A stretch of 42,284 bases of DNA from an uncultured Collinsella sp. (GCA_900547765.1 URIA01000015.1:1-42284), one strand, 5' to 3'; counted from the stretch's first letter, positions 8,222 through 16,455 are shown. Numbers and translations: made by a program. Notes: generated by a model from the letters alone, not told the origin.

Positions 8222-9946
8222 CTACGAGCGCAGTGTAATTTTATCGCGCAGCGACTTGAGGTCTTCGGTGACGGTGCGGTCTTCCTGGATCATCTTCTGG
8301 ACCTTTTTGTAGCTCGTACTGACGGTCGAGTGGTTGCGGTTGCCAAATTCGGCGCCCACCGCCGTGGTCGTCATCTCGCACATCTCGATGGCCAGATAGA
8401 TGGCAATATGGCGTGCTTTGGCGATATTGGCGTTGCGACGCGGGCCGATGAGCTCCTCGTGTGTCACGCCGTACTGCTCTTCGATGACGGACTGAACCGT
8501 CTGGACGTTGATCTTTTTGGCCGATGTGTCGAAGTACTGGCTGGCGATGGCGTCGATATCGTCAAAGGTGAGCCCCCCGCCCTCGCGCTCGCGGTCGCCC
8601 GCCTCGCCGGCGCAGCGCTCGCAAAAGCTCTCGAGTTCGCGGATGTTGGTGCCCGAGACCTCGGCCATGTGTTTAAAGTGCTCGTCGGTCAGGTGCCCGC
8701 TGTCGCCCCCATAGGCCGCCAGCAGCGAGTCGTCGCCTGCCTCGGGAGCGGCGACGATGGTGTTCTCGTAATAGCGCTGCAAGATCTTGTATTTCATCTC
8801 GTAGCTGGGCTCTGCGACCAGGCAGAGCATGCCGGCGTTGAAGCGGCTGGTCAGACGCTCGTCCATACTCAGGTCCTTGGGGGCGCGGTCTGCCGCGATG
8901 ACGACCTTCTTGTTGTTGCGGATGAACTCGTCCATGAGCTGGAAAAAGTAGTCCACGCTCGCGCGCTTGCCGATGATGTTTTGGATGTCATCGATGATGA
9001 GCACGTCCACGCCGTGGTACGCCTGCATGATGGGGGCGTTGCTCTTCTTTTGGCGGTCGAACTCGGTCATCAGGTCGTCCAGATATGCCTGAGAGTTGGC
9101 ATACTTGACCTTGATCTCGGGCGACTTCTCGGCGAGCTCGTTTTTGATGGCAAGCAGCAGGTGCGTCTTGCCCAGGCCCGATTTGCCGTAGATGAACAGT
9201 GATGTGCACGTGCCGCGCTCGTCCGCGAGGGCGGCAAACTTGAGTGCCGAGCGATAGGCATGGCTGTTCTCGGGGCCGTAGACAAAGTTCTCAAAGGTAA
9301 ATTTTGAGTTCGCGGCGAGCGGGGCTCCATCCGCATTCTGCTCGGCCGGTACGGTCGGTGCTGGCATGGGTGAAGCGGGGGTCGCAGCTTGCGTGGACTT
9401 AGTCGGCGCTCCGCCCTTCATCTGGTTCATCATGCGACGAAAATCATCGGCCGAGAGCGTGTTCTTGATTGCAATGCCCGAATCCGCGCCCGCCGCTGCG
9501 TCGTGAGCGATAGGCATGTGCGTGACGGGTGCGTTCGTTGACGTCGCCGCCGCGGTCGGCAACGGTGCCATGGTTTCACGGGAAACATCGCCGTGCTGGT
9601 GCTCGATTGTCGGCACGTCGCCTGCGGAGGCCGGCACCGCCGGGGAAGCAGCGGGCGTCGTGGCGGGCGCCGTCGCGGCAGCAGATTCGGCCGTTGCGCC
9701 TTGCGGTGCCACGATGTCGAGCGCGATCGGTGCAAAGGCGATTTCTTCCAGATAGGCCTCAATAGTCGGCTGATGCTTTTTGAGCTGCGCGATGGCAAAG
9801 CGCGAGGGGGCCTCGATCGTGAGCGTATCTTCGGTCAGGCTTATGGCGCGCGATTGCCCCAGCATGTTGATGAGGCGTGCATCTTGGCCGTCGCGCTGGC
9901 AAAAGGCGATGGCATCCCCCAGGATGATGCTTGCTTCCTCGTCCAC
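8222..9946 (-). CDS. dnaA: Chromosomal replication initiator DnaA
   Basis: DnaA is the AAA+ initiator that binds DnaA boxes and opens oriC. The 574-residue protein has domain I (about 1-85), a long Ala/Pro/Thr-rich domain II, then the AAA+ core with Walker A GKSGLGKTH and Walker B VLIIDDIQNI. Domain IV ends with the DNA-binding signature AEFGNRNHSTVSTSYKKV. It is longer than the roughly 450-residue E. coli protein because of the linker. The start is GTG at 9946 behind GGGAGAGAC. Only 15 bases separate it from the upstream GHKL-ATPase gene, so it is probably translated from a shared mRNA. A near-perfect parS site lies inside the linker-coding region. Confidence 0.97.
   Translation of the reverse strand: MDEEASIILGDAIAFCQRDGQDARLINMLGQSRAISLTEDTLTIEAPSRFAIAQLKKHQPTIEAYLEEIAFAPIALDIVAPQGATAESAAATAPATTPAASPAVPASAGDVPTIEHQHGDVSRETMAPLPTAAATSTNAPVTHMPIAHDAAAGADSGIAIKNTLSADDFRRMMNQMKGGAPTKSTQAATPASPMPAPTVPAEQNADGAPLAANSKFTFENFVYGPENSHAYRSALKFAALADERGTCTSLFIYGKSGLGKTHLLLAIKNELAEKSPEIKVKYANSQAYLDDLMTEFDRQKKSNAPIMQAYHGVDVLIIDDIQNIIGKRASVDYFFQLMDEFIRNNKKVVIAADRAPKDLSMDERLTSRFNAGMLCLVAEPSYEMKYKILQRYYENTIVAAPEAGDDSLLAAYGGDSGHLTDEHFKHMAEVSGTNIRELESFCERCAGEAGDREREGGGLTFDDIDAIASQYFDTSAKKINVQTVQSVIEEQYGVTHEELIGPRRNANIAKARHIAIYLAIEMCEMTTTAVGAEFGNRNHSTVSTSYKKVQKMIQEDRTVTEDLKSLRDKITLRS
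9572..9587. promoter_or_regulatory. parS-like site inside dnaA
   Basis: GGTTTCACGGGAAACA matches the parS consensus TGTTTCACGTGAAACA at 14 of 16 positions. It lies within the region coding for DnaA domain II, where amino-acid constraint is weak, and may be an additional ParB loading site. Confidence 0.5.
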
Positions 9947-9961
9947 TGTCTCTCCCGTTCT

Positions 9962-11314
9962 TTAGCTCTGAGCTCGCACGCGAGCGGCGCCGAGTTCGGT
10001 CAGATGGTATTTCTGGCCATGCTTGATGACCAAGCCGGCCTGCGCCAAGTCATTGAGCGTGCGTGACCAAGTGGGGGCCGAGTTTCCAAACGCCCTCGCC
10101 AGATCGGTTGCACCGCACGCTTGATTTTGCGCCAGATAGCCCAGCGCGGCGTTGCCGCGATCGCTTACGAACACGTCCGGCTGTGGCTGCGCATACTGAT
10201 TTGCTGCATTAGGATACATCATTTGAGCTGCTGATTGTTGAGAACTCTGCATCGGCGGCATTTGCTGTTGAAAACTTTGAGGCCACTGTTGGTAAGGCTG
10301 CGGAGTCATCTGCTGGGCCCAGGGGTTGTACTGCTGCTGCGGCATCTGCTGGTACGGCTGCTGATATCCCTGCTGGTACTGCTGTGGGAACTGCTGGCCA
10401 TACCCCAGTGGCGGCATCTGCTGATATGGATATCCCTGTTGGTACGGCTGATATCCCATTTGCTGGCCACCCGGTGCCCCCGTCGCCTGCTGCATTGCTG
10501 CTGCATCCTGATCCGCCAGCGGCATGGCCTCTGGCACGTTTGGCGGCATCGACATCGATGCCGCCTGGGGCTCTTGTACAGGAAGCATTCCGGGCTGCTG
10601 CATCTGTCCCACGGGGGGCTGCATCTGCTGCGTTGCCATGGGCTGCTGCGCAAAAGCTCCCGGCAGGGGATATGTGGGCTGCTCCGTCTCGGGTCGCACG
10701 GCAGCGCCGCGTCCGCCGGCGCGTTCGATTTCCTGCACGCGTTTAGGGTTCAGGCTTACCGTAACCACGGTGCCGTTGCCCATGTTGTCCTCGATGGACA
10801 CGGCCCCGCCGGCGTTTTCCAAATACTCCTGCACCATGGGAAACCCTGCTCCGGTTCCACGGATATAGCGCTTCATCTTGCTGTTTGCGCTGGTAACGCC
10901 AAAGTCGAAAGCGCGCTCCTTGTCGTCGATGCCGGGCCCCTGATCGGCAAAGCGGATAGTGTCTCCGCCGTCCAGAATCGAGATGATGGGCTCGGCAAAG
11001 TGTGCGTGGATAAAGTTTTCGACAATCTCACGGATGACCATGAGCGAGATATGGCCACCTTGTTCTTTCATGCACTGGTAGACGGTGTTGGTCGTCTCTT
11101 CCAAATACGTGCGGACATCTTGCGGATCAATGACGATCACGCGCGGTGTCGACAGCATGTCGTCATAGACGGCGATGCGCGCGGCGTACATGGCTTTTGG
11201 CGCCTGCGTGGTCGTCTGCTCGCCTTCCTCACGCTCTTCGCGCACGCCGGTGATGTGCTCGTTGTCGGGTGCCGGGTCTCCGGAATCGACCATGGTATAA
11301 AAGTCGTCAGACAT
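9962..11314 (-). CDS. GHKL ATPase with Q/P-rich linker and winged-helix C-terminus, upstream of dnaA
   Basis: This 450-residue protein has no name I can give. Residues about 60-190 form a GHKL (histidine-kinase/anti-sigma-like) ATP-binding fold: N-box REIVENF (95-101), G1 DQGPG (124-128) and G2 GTGAGF (153-158), followed by GNGTVVTVSLN. No phosphoacceptor His domain or membrane segment is seen. Residues about 205-380 are a low-complexity linker very rich in Gln, Pro, Met and Tyr. Residues 380-450 look like a winged helix (GATDLARAFGNSAPTWSRTLNDL, then a wing ending in YHLTELG). dnaA starts 15 bases downstream, so the two are probably cotranscribed and origin-linked. It could be a SpoIIAB-like regulator of a DNA-binding partner or a controller of dnaA expression; both are inference. 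Confidence 0.85.
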   Translation of the reverse strand: MSDDFYTMVDSGDPAPDNEHITGVREEREEGEQTTTQAPKAMYAARIAVYDDMLSTPRVIVIDPQDVRTYLEETTNTVYQCMKEQGGHISLMVIREIVENFIHAHFAEPIISILDGGDTIRFADQGPGIDDKERAFDFGVTSANSKMKRYIRGTGAGFPMVQEYLENAGGAVSIEDNMGNGTVVTVSLNPKRVQEIERAGGRGAAVRPETEQPTYPLPGAFAQQPMATQQMQPPVGQMQQPGMLPVQEPQAASMSMPPNVPEAMPLADQDAAAMQQATGAPGGQQMGYQPYQQGYPYQQMPPLGYGQQFPQQYQQGYQQPYQQMPQQQYNPWAQQMTPQPYQQWPQSFQQQMPPMQSSQQSAAQMMYPNAANQYAQPQPDVFVSDRGNAALGYLAQNQACGATDLARAFGNSAPTWSRTLNDLAQAGLVIKHGQKYHLTELGAARVRAQS

Positions 11315-11557
11315 GCCGCTCGCAATCTTTCAAAAGGTTTCGAACAAATAGTAGCTCACCGTGCAATGTTTCTCATCTTTCGACAACTTTTCAAAACCTG
11401 TTGAAAACTTTGGAAAACGGACGAAAAGTTCTCAACATTGCCAACATGACCTGTTGAAAACTCGATGAAATATCGTGAAAAGTTGCCATGCACCGCTAAA
11501 TCGAGCTCGGCTTATGGGGGAACCGTGTGAACTGCGCAACCTTTTACCTTTGATTTC
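11315..11557. promoter_or_regulatory. Divergent dnaA-operon/rpmH control region with DnaA-box-like sites
   Basis: No gene lies in this stretch. It contains two exact copies of TTTTCAACA on the minus strand (11399-11407 and 11452-11460), plus TTTTCAAAA at about 11388-11396. The same 9-mer occurs in the dnaA-dnaN gap. Such clusters upstream of dnaA commonly serve autoregulation or form the second half of a bipartite origin. I could not pick a convincing leftward promoter here. Confidence 0.6.
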
Positions 11558-11587
11558 TTGACATTTGAACATTGATTTCCCTACAAT
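11558..11587 (+). promoter_or_regulatory. rpmH promoter
   Basis: A perfect -35 TTGACA (11558-11563) and -10 TACAAT (11582-11587) are separated by 18 bases, about 70 bases before the rpmH start. This is the best sigma-70-type promoter seen in the window and suits a highly expressed ribosomal-protein operon. Confidence 0.85.
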
Positions 11588-11659
11588 CTTCAAGCTCACG
11601 TGTCTATATCTGCGTCCGCGCCCCCGCGGACACTCGAAATGCAGCAGGAGGAACTTAAG

Positions 11660-11794
11660 ATGAAGCGTACGTATCAGCCTAATAAGCGTAAGCGTGCCAA
11701 GACCCATGGCTTCCGTGCCCGTATGGCCACTAAGGGTGGTCGTGCCGTGCTCGCCCGTCGTCGCGCCAAGGGCCGCAAGCGTCTCACTGTCTAG
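11660..11794 (+). CDS. rpmH: 50S ribosomal protein L34
   Basis: L34 is a 44-residue, extremely basic protein of the large ribosomal subunit. The sequence MKRTYQPNKRKRAKTHGFRA and the ending RRAKGRKRLTV are diagnostic. The ATG at 11660 follows AGGAGGAAC. An upstream in-frame start at 11600 exists, but it lies in the leader and would add 20 non-homologous residues. It heads the rpmH-rnpA-yidD-yidC cluster conserved beside bacterial origins. Confidence 0.97.
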   Translation: MKRTYQPNKRKRAKTHGFRARMATKGGRAVLARRRAKGRKRLTV

Positions 11795-11814
11795 CAGCGA
11801 TACACACATCTCGC

Positions 11815-12153
11815 ATGAAGACTATTAAGTCTCGGCAAGATTTCGAGCATGTGTTCAGTCAGGGGCGTCGTTTCAATCACCCTCTGATTCGAATGACCAT
11901 ATGTGAATCGGTTGGCGAAGGCGACTCCGGAAGGGTCGCCTTCGTTGGTGCTAAACGGCTCGGTTGTGCTGTCGTGCGCAACCGTTCTAAGCGTGTGATG
12001 CGCGAGGCCGCCCGCAGCTGTGGATTTCCCGTTGCGGGTTATGACATCATCTTGTTCGCAACTCCCAAGACGAGGGTTTCTTCGCCTCAGGAGATGGACA
12101 ATGCATTGCGTTCGCTTATGAAACGCGCCGGCGTTGCCGGGGAGGAGCGATGA
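11815..12153 (+). CDS. rnpA: Ribonuclease P protein component
   Basis: RnpA is the small protein that assists the catalytic RNA of RNase P in maturing the 5' ends of tRNAs. The 112-residue length is typical and the conserved RNR motif is present (GAKRLGCAVVRNRSKRVMRE). It starts 20 bases after rpmH with no clear ribosome-binding site, as is often the case for rnpA. Its stop overlaps the yidD start by four bases (ATGA). Confidence 0.95.
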   Translation: MKTIKSRQDFEHVFSQGRRFNHPLIRMTICESVGEGDSGRVAFVGAKRLGCAVVRNRSKRVMREAARSCGFPVAGYDIILFATPKTRVSSPQEMDNALRSLMKRAGVAGEER

Positions 12154-12374
12154 GCAATCACGTTTTGCGACGTGTTGCCATCGCTCCTATTCGCATATAT
12201 CAACAGGTTATTTCGCCCTTATTGCCTGACGCCTGCATTTATTACCCAACGTGCTCGCAATACGCCGTCCAGGCGATTGAGAAGTACGGTGTTTTGAGAG
12301 GCTGCTGGCTTGCCGTGAGGCGCGTCGCTCGCTGCAATCCCCTGCACGTCGGCGGTTATGACCCTGTGCCCTAG
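12150..12374 (+). CDS. yidD: Membrane protein insertion efficiency factor YidD
   Basis: YidD is a small membrane-associated protein thought to assist YidC-dependent insertion. The 74-residue length and the Cys-containing core are typical: YQQVISPLLPDACIYYPTCS, then YGVLRGCWL, CNPLHVGGYDPVP. Overlap with rnpA and the 29-base gap to yidC place it in the same transcript. Confidence 0.95.
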   Translation: MSNHVLRRVAIAPIRIYQQVISPLLPDACIYYPTCSQYAVQAIEKYGVLRGCWLAVRRVARCNPLHVGGYDPVP

Positions 12375-12403
12375 CGGGCACTCGCTATCGGAGGAAAACT
12401 TAC

Positions 12404-13174
12404 ATGTGGGATTGGATCGTTAACATCCTTTTCGAGCTGCTCAAGCTCATCCAGACCTTTGCGGTCGACTGGGGCCTGTCCATCATCATCCTGGTGGTCA
12501 TCATCCGTCTGCTGCTGACGCCGCTTATGCTCAAGTCGACTAAGTCGACGGCACGCATGCAGGTGCTGCAGCCCAAGATGCTCGAGATCCAGGAGCGCTA
12601 TGCCGACGATCCCCAGCGTCAGGCCGAGGAGATGCAGAAGTTCTACAGCGAGAACAAGTTCAACCCGATGGCTGGTTGTCTGCCGCTGTTGATTCAGATG
12701 CCTGTCCTGTTCGCCCTATTTACGCTGCTGCGTAACCTGCCGAACTACTTTAACGACGGCACGTTCTCGTTCTTTAATATTCTGCCCGACCTGACCACCA
12801 CGCCGAGTGCCTCCTTTGCCGATGGCTTTATGGTCGCGCTGCCTGCGCTGGTCTGCCTGATCCTGTTCGCTGTCCTGACCCTGATTCCGCAGCTCTATAT
12901 GTCGCGCAACCAGACCGGCCAGCAGGCTCAGAGCATGCGTATGATGGCCGTTGTCATGACGGTCATGATGCTTTGGATGGGCTGGAGCCTTCCCGTTGGT
13001 GTTCTGCTGTACTACGACGTCTCGTCTGCTTGGCAGGTTATCCAGCAGATTTTTGTGACGCAGAAGGTCATCGACAAGGCGAAGGCCGATGAGGAGGAGC
13101 GCCTTAAGAACGCGCCGCTGCAGGTTGAGGTCACTCGTCGCGAGAAGAAGCCGCGCCCGCACAAGAAGAAGTAG
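12404..13174 (+). CDS. yidC: Membrane protein insertase YidC/Oxa1
   Basis: YidC inserts proteins into the cytoplasmic membrane with or without SecYEG. The 256-residue form lacks the large periplasmic domain of Gram-negative YidC and shows no lipobox, unlike SpoIIIJ. The conserved Arg in the first membrane helix (VVIIRLLLTPLM) is the hydrophilic-groove residue. Membrane segments lie near residues 20-42, 100-112, 140-165 and 190-215, and a basic tail (KKPRPHKKK) ends the protein. The ATG at 12404 follows a clear GGAGG. Confidence 0.95.
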   Translation: MWDWIVNILFELLKLIQTFAVDWGLSIIILVVIIRLLLTPLMLKSTKSTARMQVLQPKMLEIQERYADDPQRQAEEMQKFYSENKFNPMAGCLPLLIQMPVLFALFTLLRNLPNYFNDGTFSFFNILPDLTTTPSASFADGFMVALPALVCLILFAVLTLIPQLYMSRNQTGQQAQSMRMMAVVMTVMMLWMGWSLPVGVLLYYDVSSAWQVIQQIFVTQKVIDKAKADEEERLKNAPLQVEVTRREKKPRPHKKK

Positions 13175-13191
13175 CGGGATATCAATCTTAT

Positions 13192-13203
13192 TTAGGTACC
13201 TAA
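13192..13203. repeat. 12-bp perfect palindrome TTAGGTACCTAA, copy 1
   Basis: It lies in the short yidC-jag gap. An identical 13-mer (with the following C) recurs at 16696 past parB, so the two copies bracket the jag-rsmG-parAB block. Function is unknown; an operator is one possibility. Confidence 0.55.
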
Positions 13204-13218
13204 CTTTTGGAGTACGTT

Positions 13219-13788
13219 ATGTCTGAAGAGATCATCGAGGATATGCTTGAGGAGGTTGCCCCGCAGGTCGCGGGCGATTATCCCGAGATTGCACAGCGCT
13301 ACAAGGCCGGTGAAGAGCTGACCGACGAGGAGCTCGACACCATTGCCGATGTCGCGATTTCCATCCTGCGTTCCATCCTTTCGCACTTCGATGCCGCCAA
13401 CTCTCCTATCGATGAGTATGAGGGCGACGAGGGTGAGCTGATTTTGGATGTAACGGCTCCCGACCTTGCTGTTCTCATTGGCCGTCATGGTCGTACCCTT
13501 GATGCTCTTCAGGTCATGTTCTCTTTGCTGGTGAGCCGCAAGCTTGGCTTTAGGTATCCGGTTGTGGTTGACGTTGAGGGCTACAAGAGCCGTCGTCAGG
13601 ACAAGGTTGCCTCTATGGCTCAGTCTGCCGCAGAGCGTGCCATCCGCACTCATAAGAGCGTTTCGCTTCCGCCCATGAATGCCTATGAGCGCCGACTGGT
13701 TCATATTGCACTTCGTGGCAATGATGCTGTCGATACCCATTCTGAGGGTTCTGACCCTGATCGCCATGTGGTGATTGTTGCTCGATAA
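13219..13788 (+). CDS. khpB: KH/R3H RNA-binding protein (Jag/KhpB family)
   Basis: Jag/KhpB proteins are cytoplasmic RNA-binding proteins that, with KhpA, affect small-RNA biology and cell division in Gram-positives. A KH domain spans about residues 70-120 with the loop LIGRHGRTLDALQVM (a GxxG-type motif), and an R3H domain follows with LPPMNAYERRLVHIAL. The N-terminal 60 residues are acidic and lack an obvious Jag-N domain. The ATG at 13219 follows TTGGAG; four codons upstream is a weaker alternative. It is placed directly after yidC, as usual. Confidence 0.93.
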   Translation: MSEEIIEDMLEEVAPQVAGDYPEIAQRYKAGEELTDEELDTIADVAISILRSILSHFDAANSPIDEYEGDEGELILDVTAPDLAVLIGRHGRTLDALQVMFSLLVSRKLGFRYPVVVDVEGYKSRRQDKVASMAQSAAERAIRTHKSVSLPPMNAYERRLVHIALRGNDAVDTHSEGSDPDRHVVIVAR

Positions 13789-13808
13789 TCTACTCGAGCT
13801 TATGCTAA

Positions 13809-13838
13809 GGGGGCGTGGTTTCCACGTCCCCTTTTTTT
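13809..13838 (+). terminator. Terminator after khpB
   Basis: A ten-pair stem (GGGGGCGTGG with CCACGTCCCC, one G-U, three-base loop) is followed by seven T. It ends the rpmH-khpB transcript and separates it from rsmG. Confidence 0.9.
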
Positions 13839-13884
13839 GTCAAAAGTTCTCGATACACTGATTTTTGTCAGAAAGGAGCTTCTG

Positions 13885-14622
13885 TTGTTTGTACTTACTG
13901 ATCAGCAGACTGACGAGATGCTCAGCCGTCTAACTTCCTATTGCAAAGAGTATTCGTTGAGCGTAACTGATGCTGAGCTAAGGAAATGTATTCAGCATTT
14001 GGATTTGGTTCTGGAAACAAATAAGACAACCAATCTCACTCGTATTCTTAACGTAGAAGATGCTGCGGTACTACATATCCTCGACTCACTTGTTTTGCTC
14101 CCTTATATCAATAAGGCTCCTGAGGGAGCTTTGCTCGATATGGGAACAGGCGCAGGCTTCCCTGGTATTCCATTAACGATAACCACGCATCGTAAAGCTA
14201 CTTATATTGACTCTGTCGGCAAGAAGGTTGATGCTGTCAATTCTTTTGTTCATGCACTTGGATTGAAACATGCTCATGCAGTCCATGACCGCCTTGAAGA
14301 ATATGCTCGAAGCCATAAGAAGCAGTTTTCTGTCGTAACCGCCCGCGCACTGGCTCCGCTACCTATTCTTGTTGAGTATGCGGCTCCGTACCTCAAGGAT
14401 GGAGGGCTATTTGTTATCACGAAGGGTAATCCATCGGATGAGGAGCTTGCTTCCGGCATGTCAGCAGCTAAGATCTGCGGCTTCACTTTGCTTCTGAATG
14501 ACACAATCGATTTGCCTGAGGGTCTGGGCCATAGGGAGTTCATTGTTCTTAAGAAGAGCCATCCAGCTTCCGTTTCATTGCCTCGTGCAAATGGCATGGC
14601 AAAGAAGAATCCGCTTGCCTAG
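13885..14622 (+). CDS. rsmG: 16S rRNA (guanine527-N7)-methyltransferase
   Basis: RsmG (GidB) methylates G527 of 16S rRNA using S-adenosylmethionine. The SAM-binding motif LLDMGTGAGFPGIPL is clear, followed by YIDSVGKKVDAVNSF and VTARALAPL. I place the start at TTG 13885 because AGAAAGGAG lies six bases before it; the longer frame from 13837 would begin inside the T run of the preceding terminator. The gene begins a visibly AT-richer block (rsmG-parA-parB) than its neighbours. Three parS sites follow its stop. Confidence 0.93.
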   Translation: MFVLTDQQTDEMLSRLTSYCKEYSLSVTDAELRKCIQHLDLVLETNKTTNLTRILNVEDAAVLHILDSLVLLPYINKAPEGALLDMGTGAGFPGIPLTITTHRKATYIDSVGKKVDAVNSFVHALGLKHAHAVHDRLEEYARSHKKQFSVVTARALAPLPILVEYAAPYLKDGGLFVITKGNPSDEELASGMSAAKICGFTLLLNDTIDLPEGLGHREFIVLKKSHPASVSLPRANGMAKKNPLA

Positions 14623-14623
14623 A

Positions 14624-14639
14624 TGTTTCACGTGAAACA
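14624..14639. promoter_or_regulatory. parS: parS site 1
   Basis: A perfect 16-bp palindrome TGTTTCACGTGAAACA, identical to the consensus ParB-binding site, lies just after the rsmG stop. Confidence 0.95.
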
Positions 14640-14662
14640 TAATGGATAGTATCGACTCGTAA

Positions 14663-14678
14663 TGTTTCACGTGAAACA
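14663..14678. promoter_or_regulatory. parS: parS site 2
   Basis: A second perfect parS copy lies 39 bases after the first. The shared flanks AT..AT are also kept. Confidence 0.95.
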
Positions 14679-14701
14679 TTGATGTTGATATTGAATCGGA
14701 A

Positions 14702-14717
14702 TGTTTCACGTGAAACA
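14702..14717. promoter_or_regulatory. parS: parS site 3
   Basis: A third perfect parS copy lies again 39 bases on, 40 bases before the parA start. The cluster occupies the whole rsmG-parA gap, so ParB nucleation may also influence parAB transcription. Confidence 0.95.
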
Positions 14718-14756
14718 TCCTCCGTTTGACAGCTTTAATACACACCAGGAGGGACC

Positions 14757-15557
14757 GTGGGATTTCGCGACGTTAAGCGTTCGAAGAGCGCAAAAGACAC
14801 GCGTATTATTGCAATCATCAATCAAAAAGGCGGCGTCGGTAAGTCAACGACGGCTGTAAACCTTGCAGCAGCTCTGGGTGAACAGGGACGCAAGACACTG
14901 ATTGTCGATTTTGATCCGCAGGGAAACAGCACCAGTGGATTCGGAATTGAAAAAGAAGACCTTGATCAATGCATCTATGATGCATTGCTGAATGATGTGC
15001 CGGCAGAATCGCTTGTTCTTGATACAAATTGCAAAAAGGTATTCGTTATTCCGGCGACAATTCAGCTTGCAGGCGCCGAAATTGAGCTCGTAAGCGCAAT
15101 TGCTCGTGAAACCCGCCTCAAAGATTTGCTTGAGCCCATTCAAGACGAATTCGATTTTATTTTCATTGACTGTCCTCCTTCGCTCGGTCTGCTTACCATC
15201 AACGCTTTGACCGCAGCAGACAGCGTTTTGATTCCGATTCAGTGCGAGTATTACGCACTCGAGGGCGTTACGAAGCTGCTTGAGTCAATGAAGATGGTCA
15301 AATCACGTCTGAACAAGGGCTTAGACACCTATGGCGTGCTTATGACCATGTATGACTCGCGTACTTCTCTGTCGAATCAGGTTGTTGAGGAGGTTCAGTC
15401 GTACTTTGGTGATAAGGCTTTTAAGACTCTAATTCCTCGTACCGTAAAAATCTCTGAGGCTCCGTCTTTTGGAGAGCCGGTAATTACCTATGCACCTCAA
15501 AATAAGGGTGCAAAAGCGTATATGAACCTTGCAAAAGAGGTGATCAAGCGTGCCTAG
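14757..15557 (+). CDS. parA: Chromosome-partitioning ATPase ParA (Soj)
   Basis: ParA is a deviant-Walker ATPase that binds DNA non-specifically and moves ParB-parS complexes, so segregating the origin. The deviant Walker A is NQKGGVGKSTTAVNLAAAL near residue 23, Walker A' is VDFDPQGNSTSG, and Walker B is FIFIDCPPSLG. The 266-residue length is that of the small chromosomal type without an N-terminal HTH. The GTG at 14757 sits after AGGAGGGACC. parB overlaps its 3' end. Confidence 0.96.
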   Translation: MGFRDVKRSKSAKDTRIIAIINQKGGVGKSTTAVNLAAALGEQGRKTLIVDFDPQGNSTSGFGIEKEDLDQCIYDALLNDVPAESLVLDTNCKKVFVIPATIQLAGAEIELVSAIARETRLKDLLEPIQDEFDFIFIDCPPSLGLLTINALTAADSVLIPIQCEYYALEGVTKLLESMKMVKSRLNKGLDTYGVLMTMYDSRTSLSNQVVEEVQSYFGDKAFKTLIPRTVKISEAPSFGEPVITYAPQNKGAKAYMNLAKEVIKRA

Positions 15558-16455
15558 TGCAAAGAAACGTGGCGGATTAGGACGTGGACTCAATGCTTTG
15601 GTCTCAGAAGCCGAGTATGAGACCGGCGGTTCGGCTACATCGCCTTCAAATGCCGCATCTGAAACAAAACTACCTATTGAGGATATCGTTCCCAACCCTA
15701 ATCAGCCGCGAATTCACTTTAACGAAACCGAACTTCGCGAGTTGAGCGAGTCAATCCAAGAACATGGCGTGTTGCAGCCGCTTTTGGTTCGCAAGCATGG
15801 AAACGGCTATGAGATCATCGCTGGTGAGCGTCGTTACCAGGCGTCAAAGCTTGCTGGTCTTGAGGAACTGCCTGTCATCATTAAAGAGGTTAATGATGAG
15901 GAGATGCTTGCTCTTGCTCTTATCGAGAATCTTCAGCGTTCTGATTTGAATCCCGTCGAAGAGGCGAAGGGTTATCGTCAGCTCATTGATGCCAGCGGCA
16001 TGACGCAGGAGGCGTTATCAAAGGCTGTCAGTAAGTCTCGTTCGGCAATTACAAATTCACTTCGCTTGCTTGATCTTCCCGAAGTCGTACAGCAGATGAT
16101 TTTCGAGGGTAAACTTACTGCCGGTCATGCGAGAGCGATCCTTGCAGTTCCCTATGAGGATGCTCGAATTCGACTTGCTGAGAAGGTTGTTGCAGAAGGC
16201 CTTTCCGTCAGAGCGACAGAAAATCTTGCTCCGTTGTTTTCTGCCGGAGAAACACCTAAGACGCCGAGGCCAGCAACACCTCAGTCATTCAAAAAGGCCG
16301 CTCGAGTCCTTCGTCAAGTATTTAACACGAATGTGCGCGTGAAGAGCTCGCGTGGCAAGAACAAGATTGAAATCGAGTTCAAAGACGAGGAGGAGCTCTC
16401 CCGTATCCTTGGCGAAATGATTCAATTTGGGCAGGAGGATCAGGATGAAGAATAA
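15550..16455 (+). CDS. parB: Chromosome-partitioning protein ParB (Spo0J)
   Basis: ParB is a parS-binding CTPase clamp that loads SMC and activates ParA. The 301-residue protein starts with the usual KKRGGLGRGLNALVSE. The N-terminal CTP-binding region carries IIAGERRYQASKLAGL and ALIENLQRSDLNPVEEA; a helix-turn-helix follows (MTQEALSKAVSKSRSAITNS). The C-terminal dimer domain is present. Its GTG start overlaps parA by eight bases. With three adjacent parS copies, this is a complete parABS locus. Confidence 0.96.
   Translation: MPSAKKRGGLGRGLNALVSEAEYETGGSATSPSNAASETKLPIEDIVPNPNQPRIHFNETELRELSESIQEHGVLQPLLVRKHGNGYEIIAGERRYQASKLAGLEELPVIIKEVNDEEMLALALIENLQRSDLNPVEEAKGYRQLIDASGMTQEALSKAVSKSRSAITNSLRLLDLPEVVQQMIFEGKLTAGHARAILAVPYEDARIRLAEKVVAEGLSVRATENLAPLFSAGETPKTPRPATPQSFKKAARVLRQVFNTNVRVKSSRGKNKIEIEFKDEEELSRILGEMIQFGQEDQDEE

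Noticed and set aside
6241..8238. 665-residue open frame opposite recF, dnaN and the origin
   Set aside because: It runs antisense through two certain genes and the oriC gap; composition-driven.
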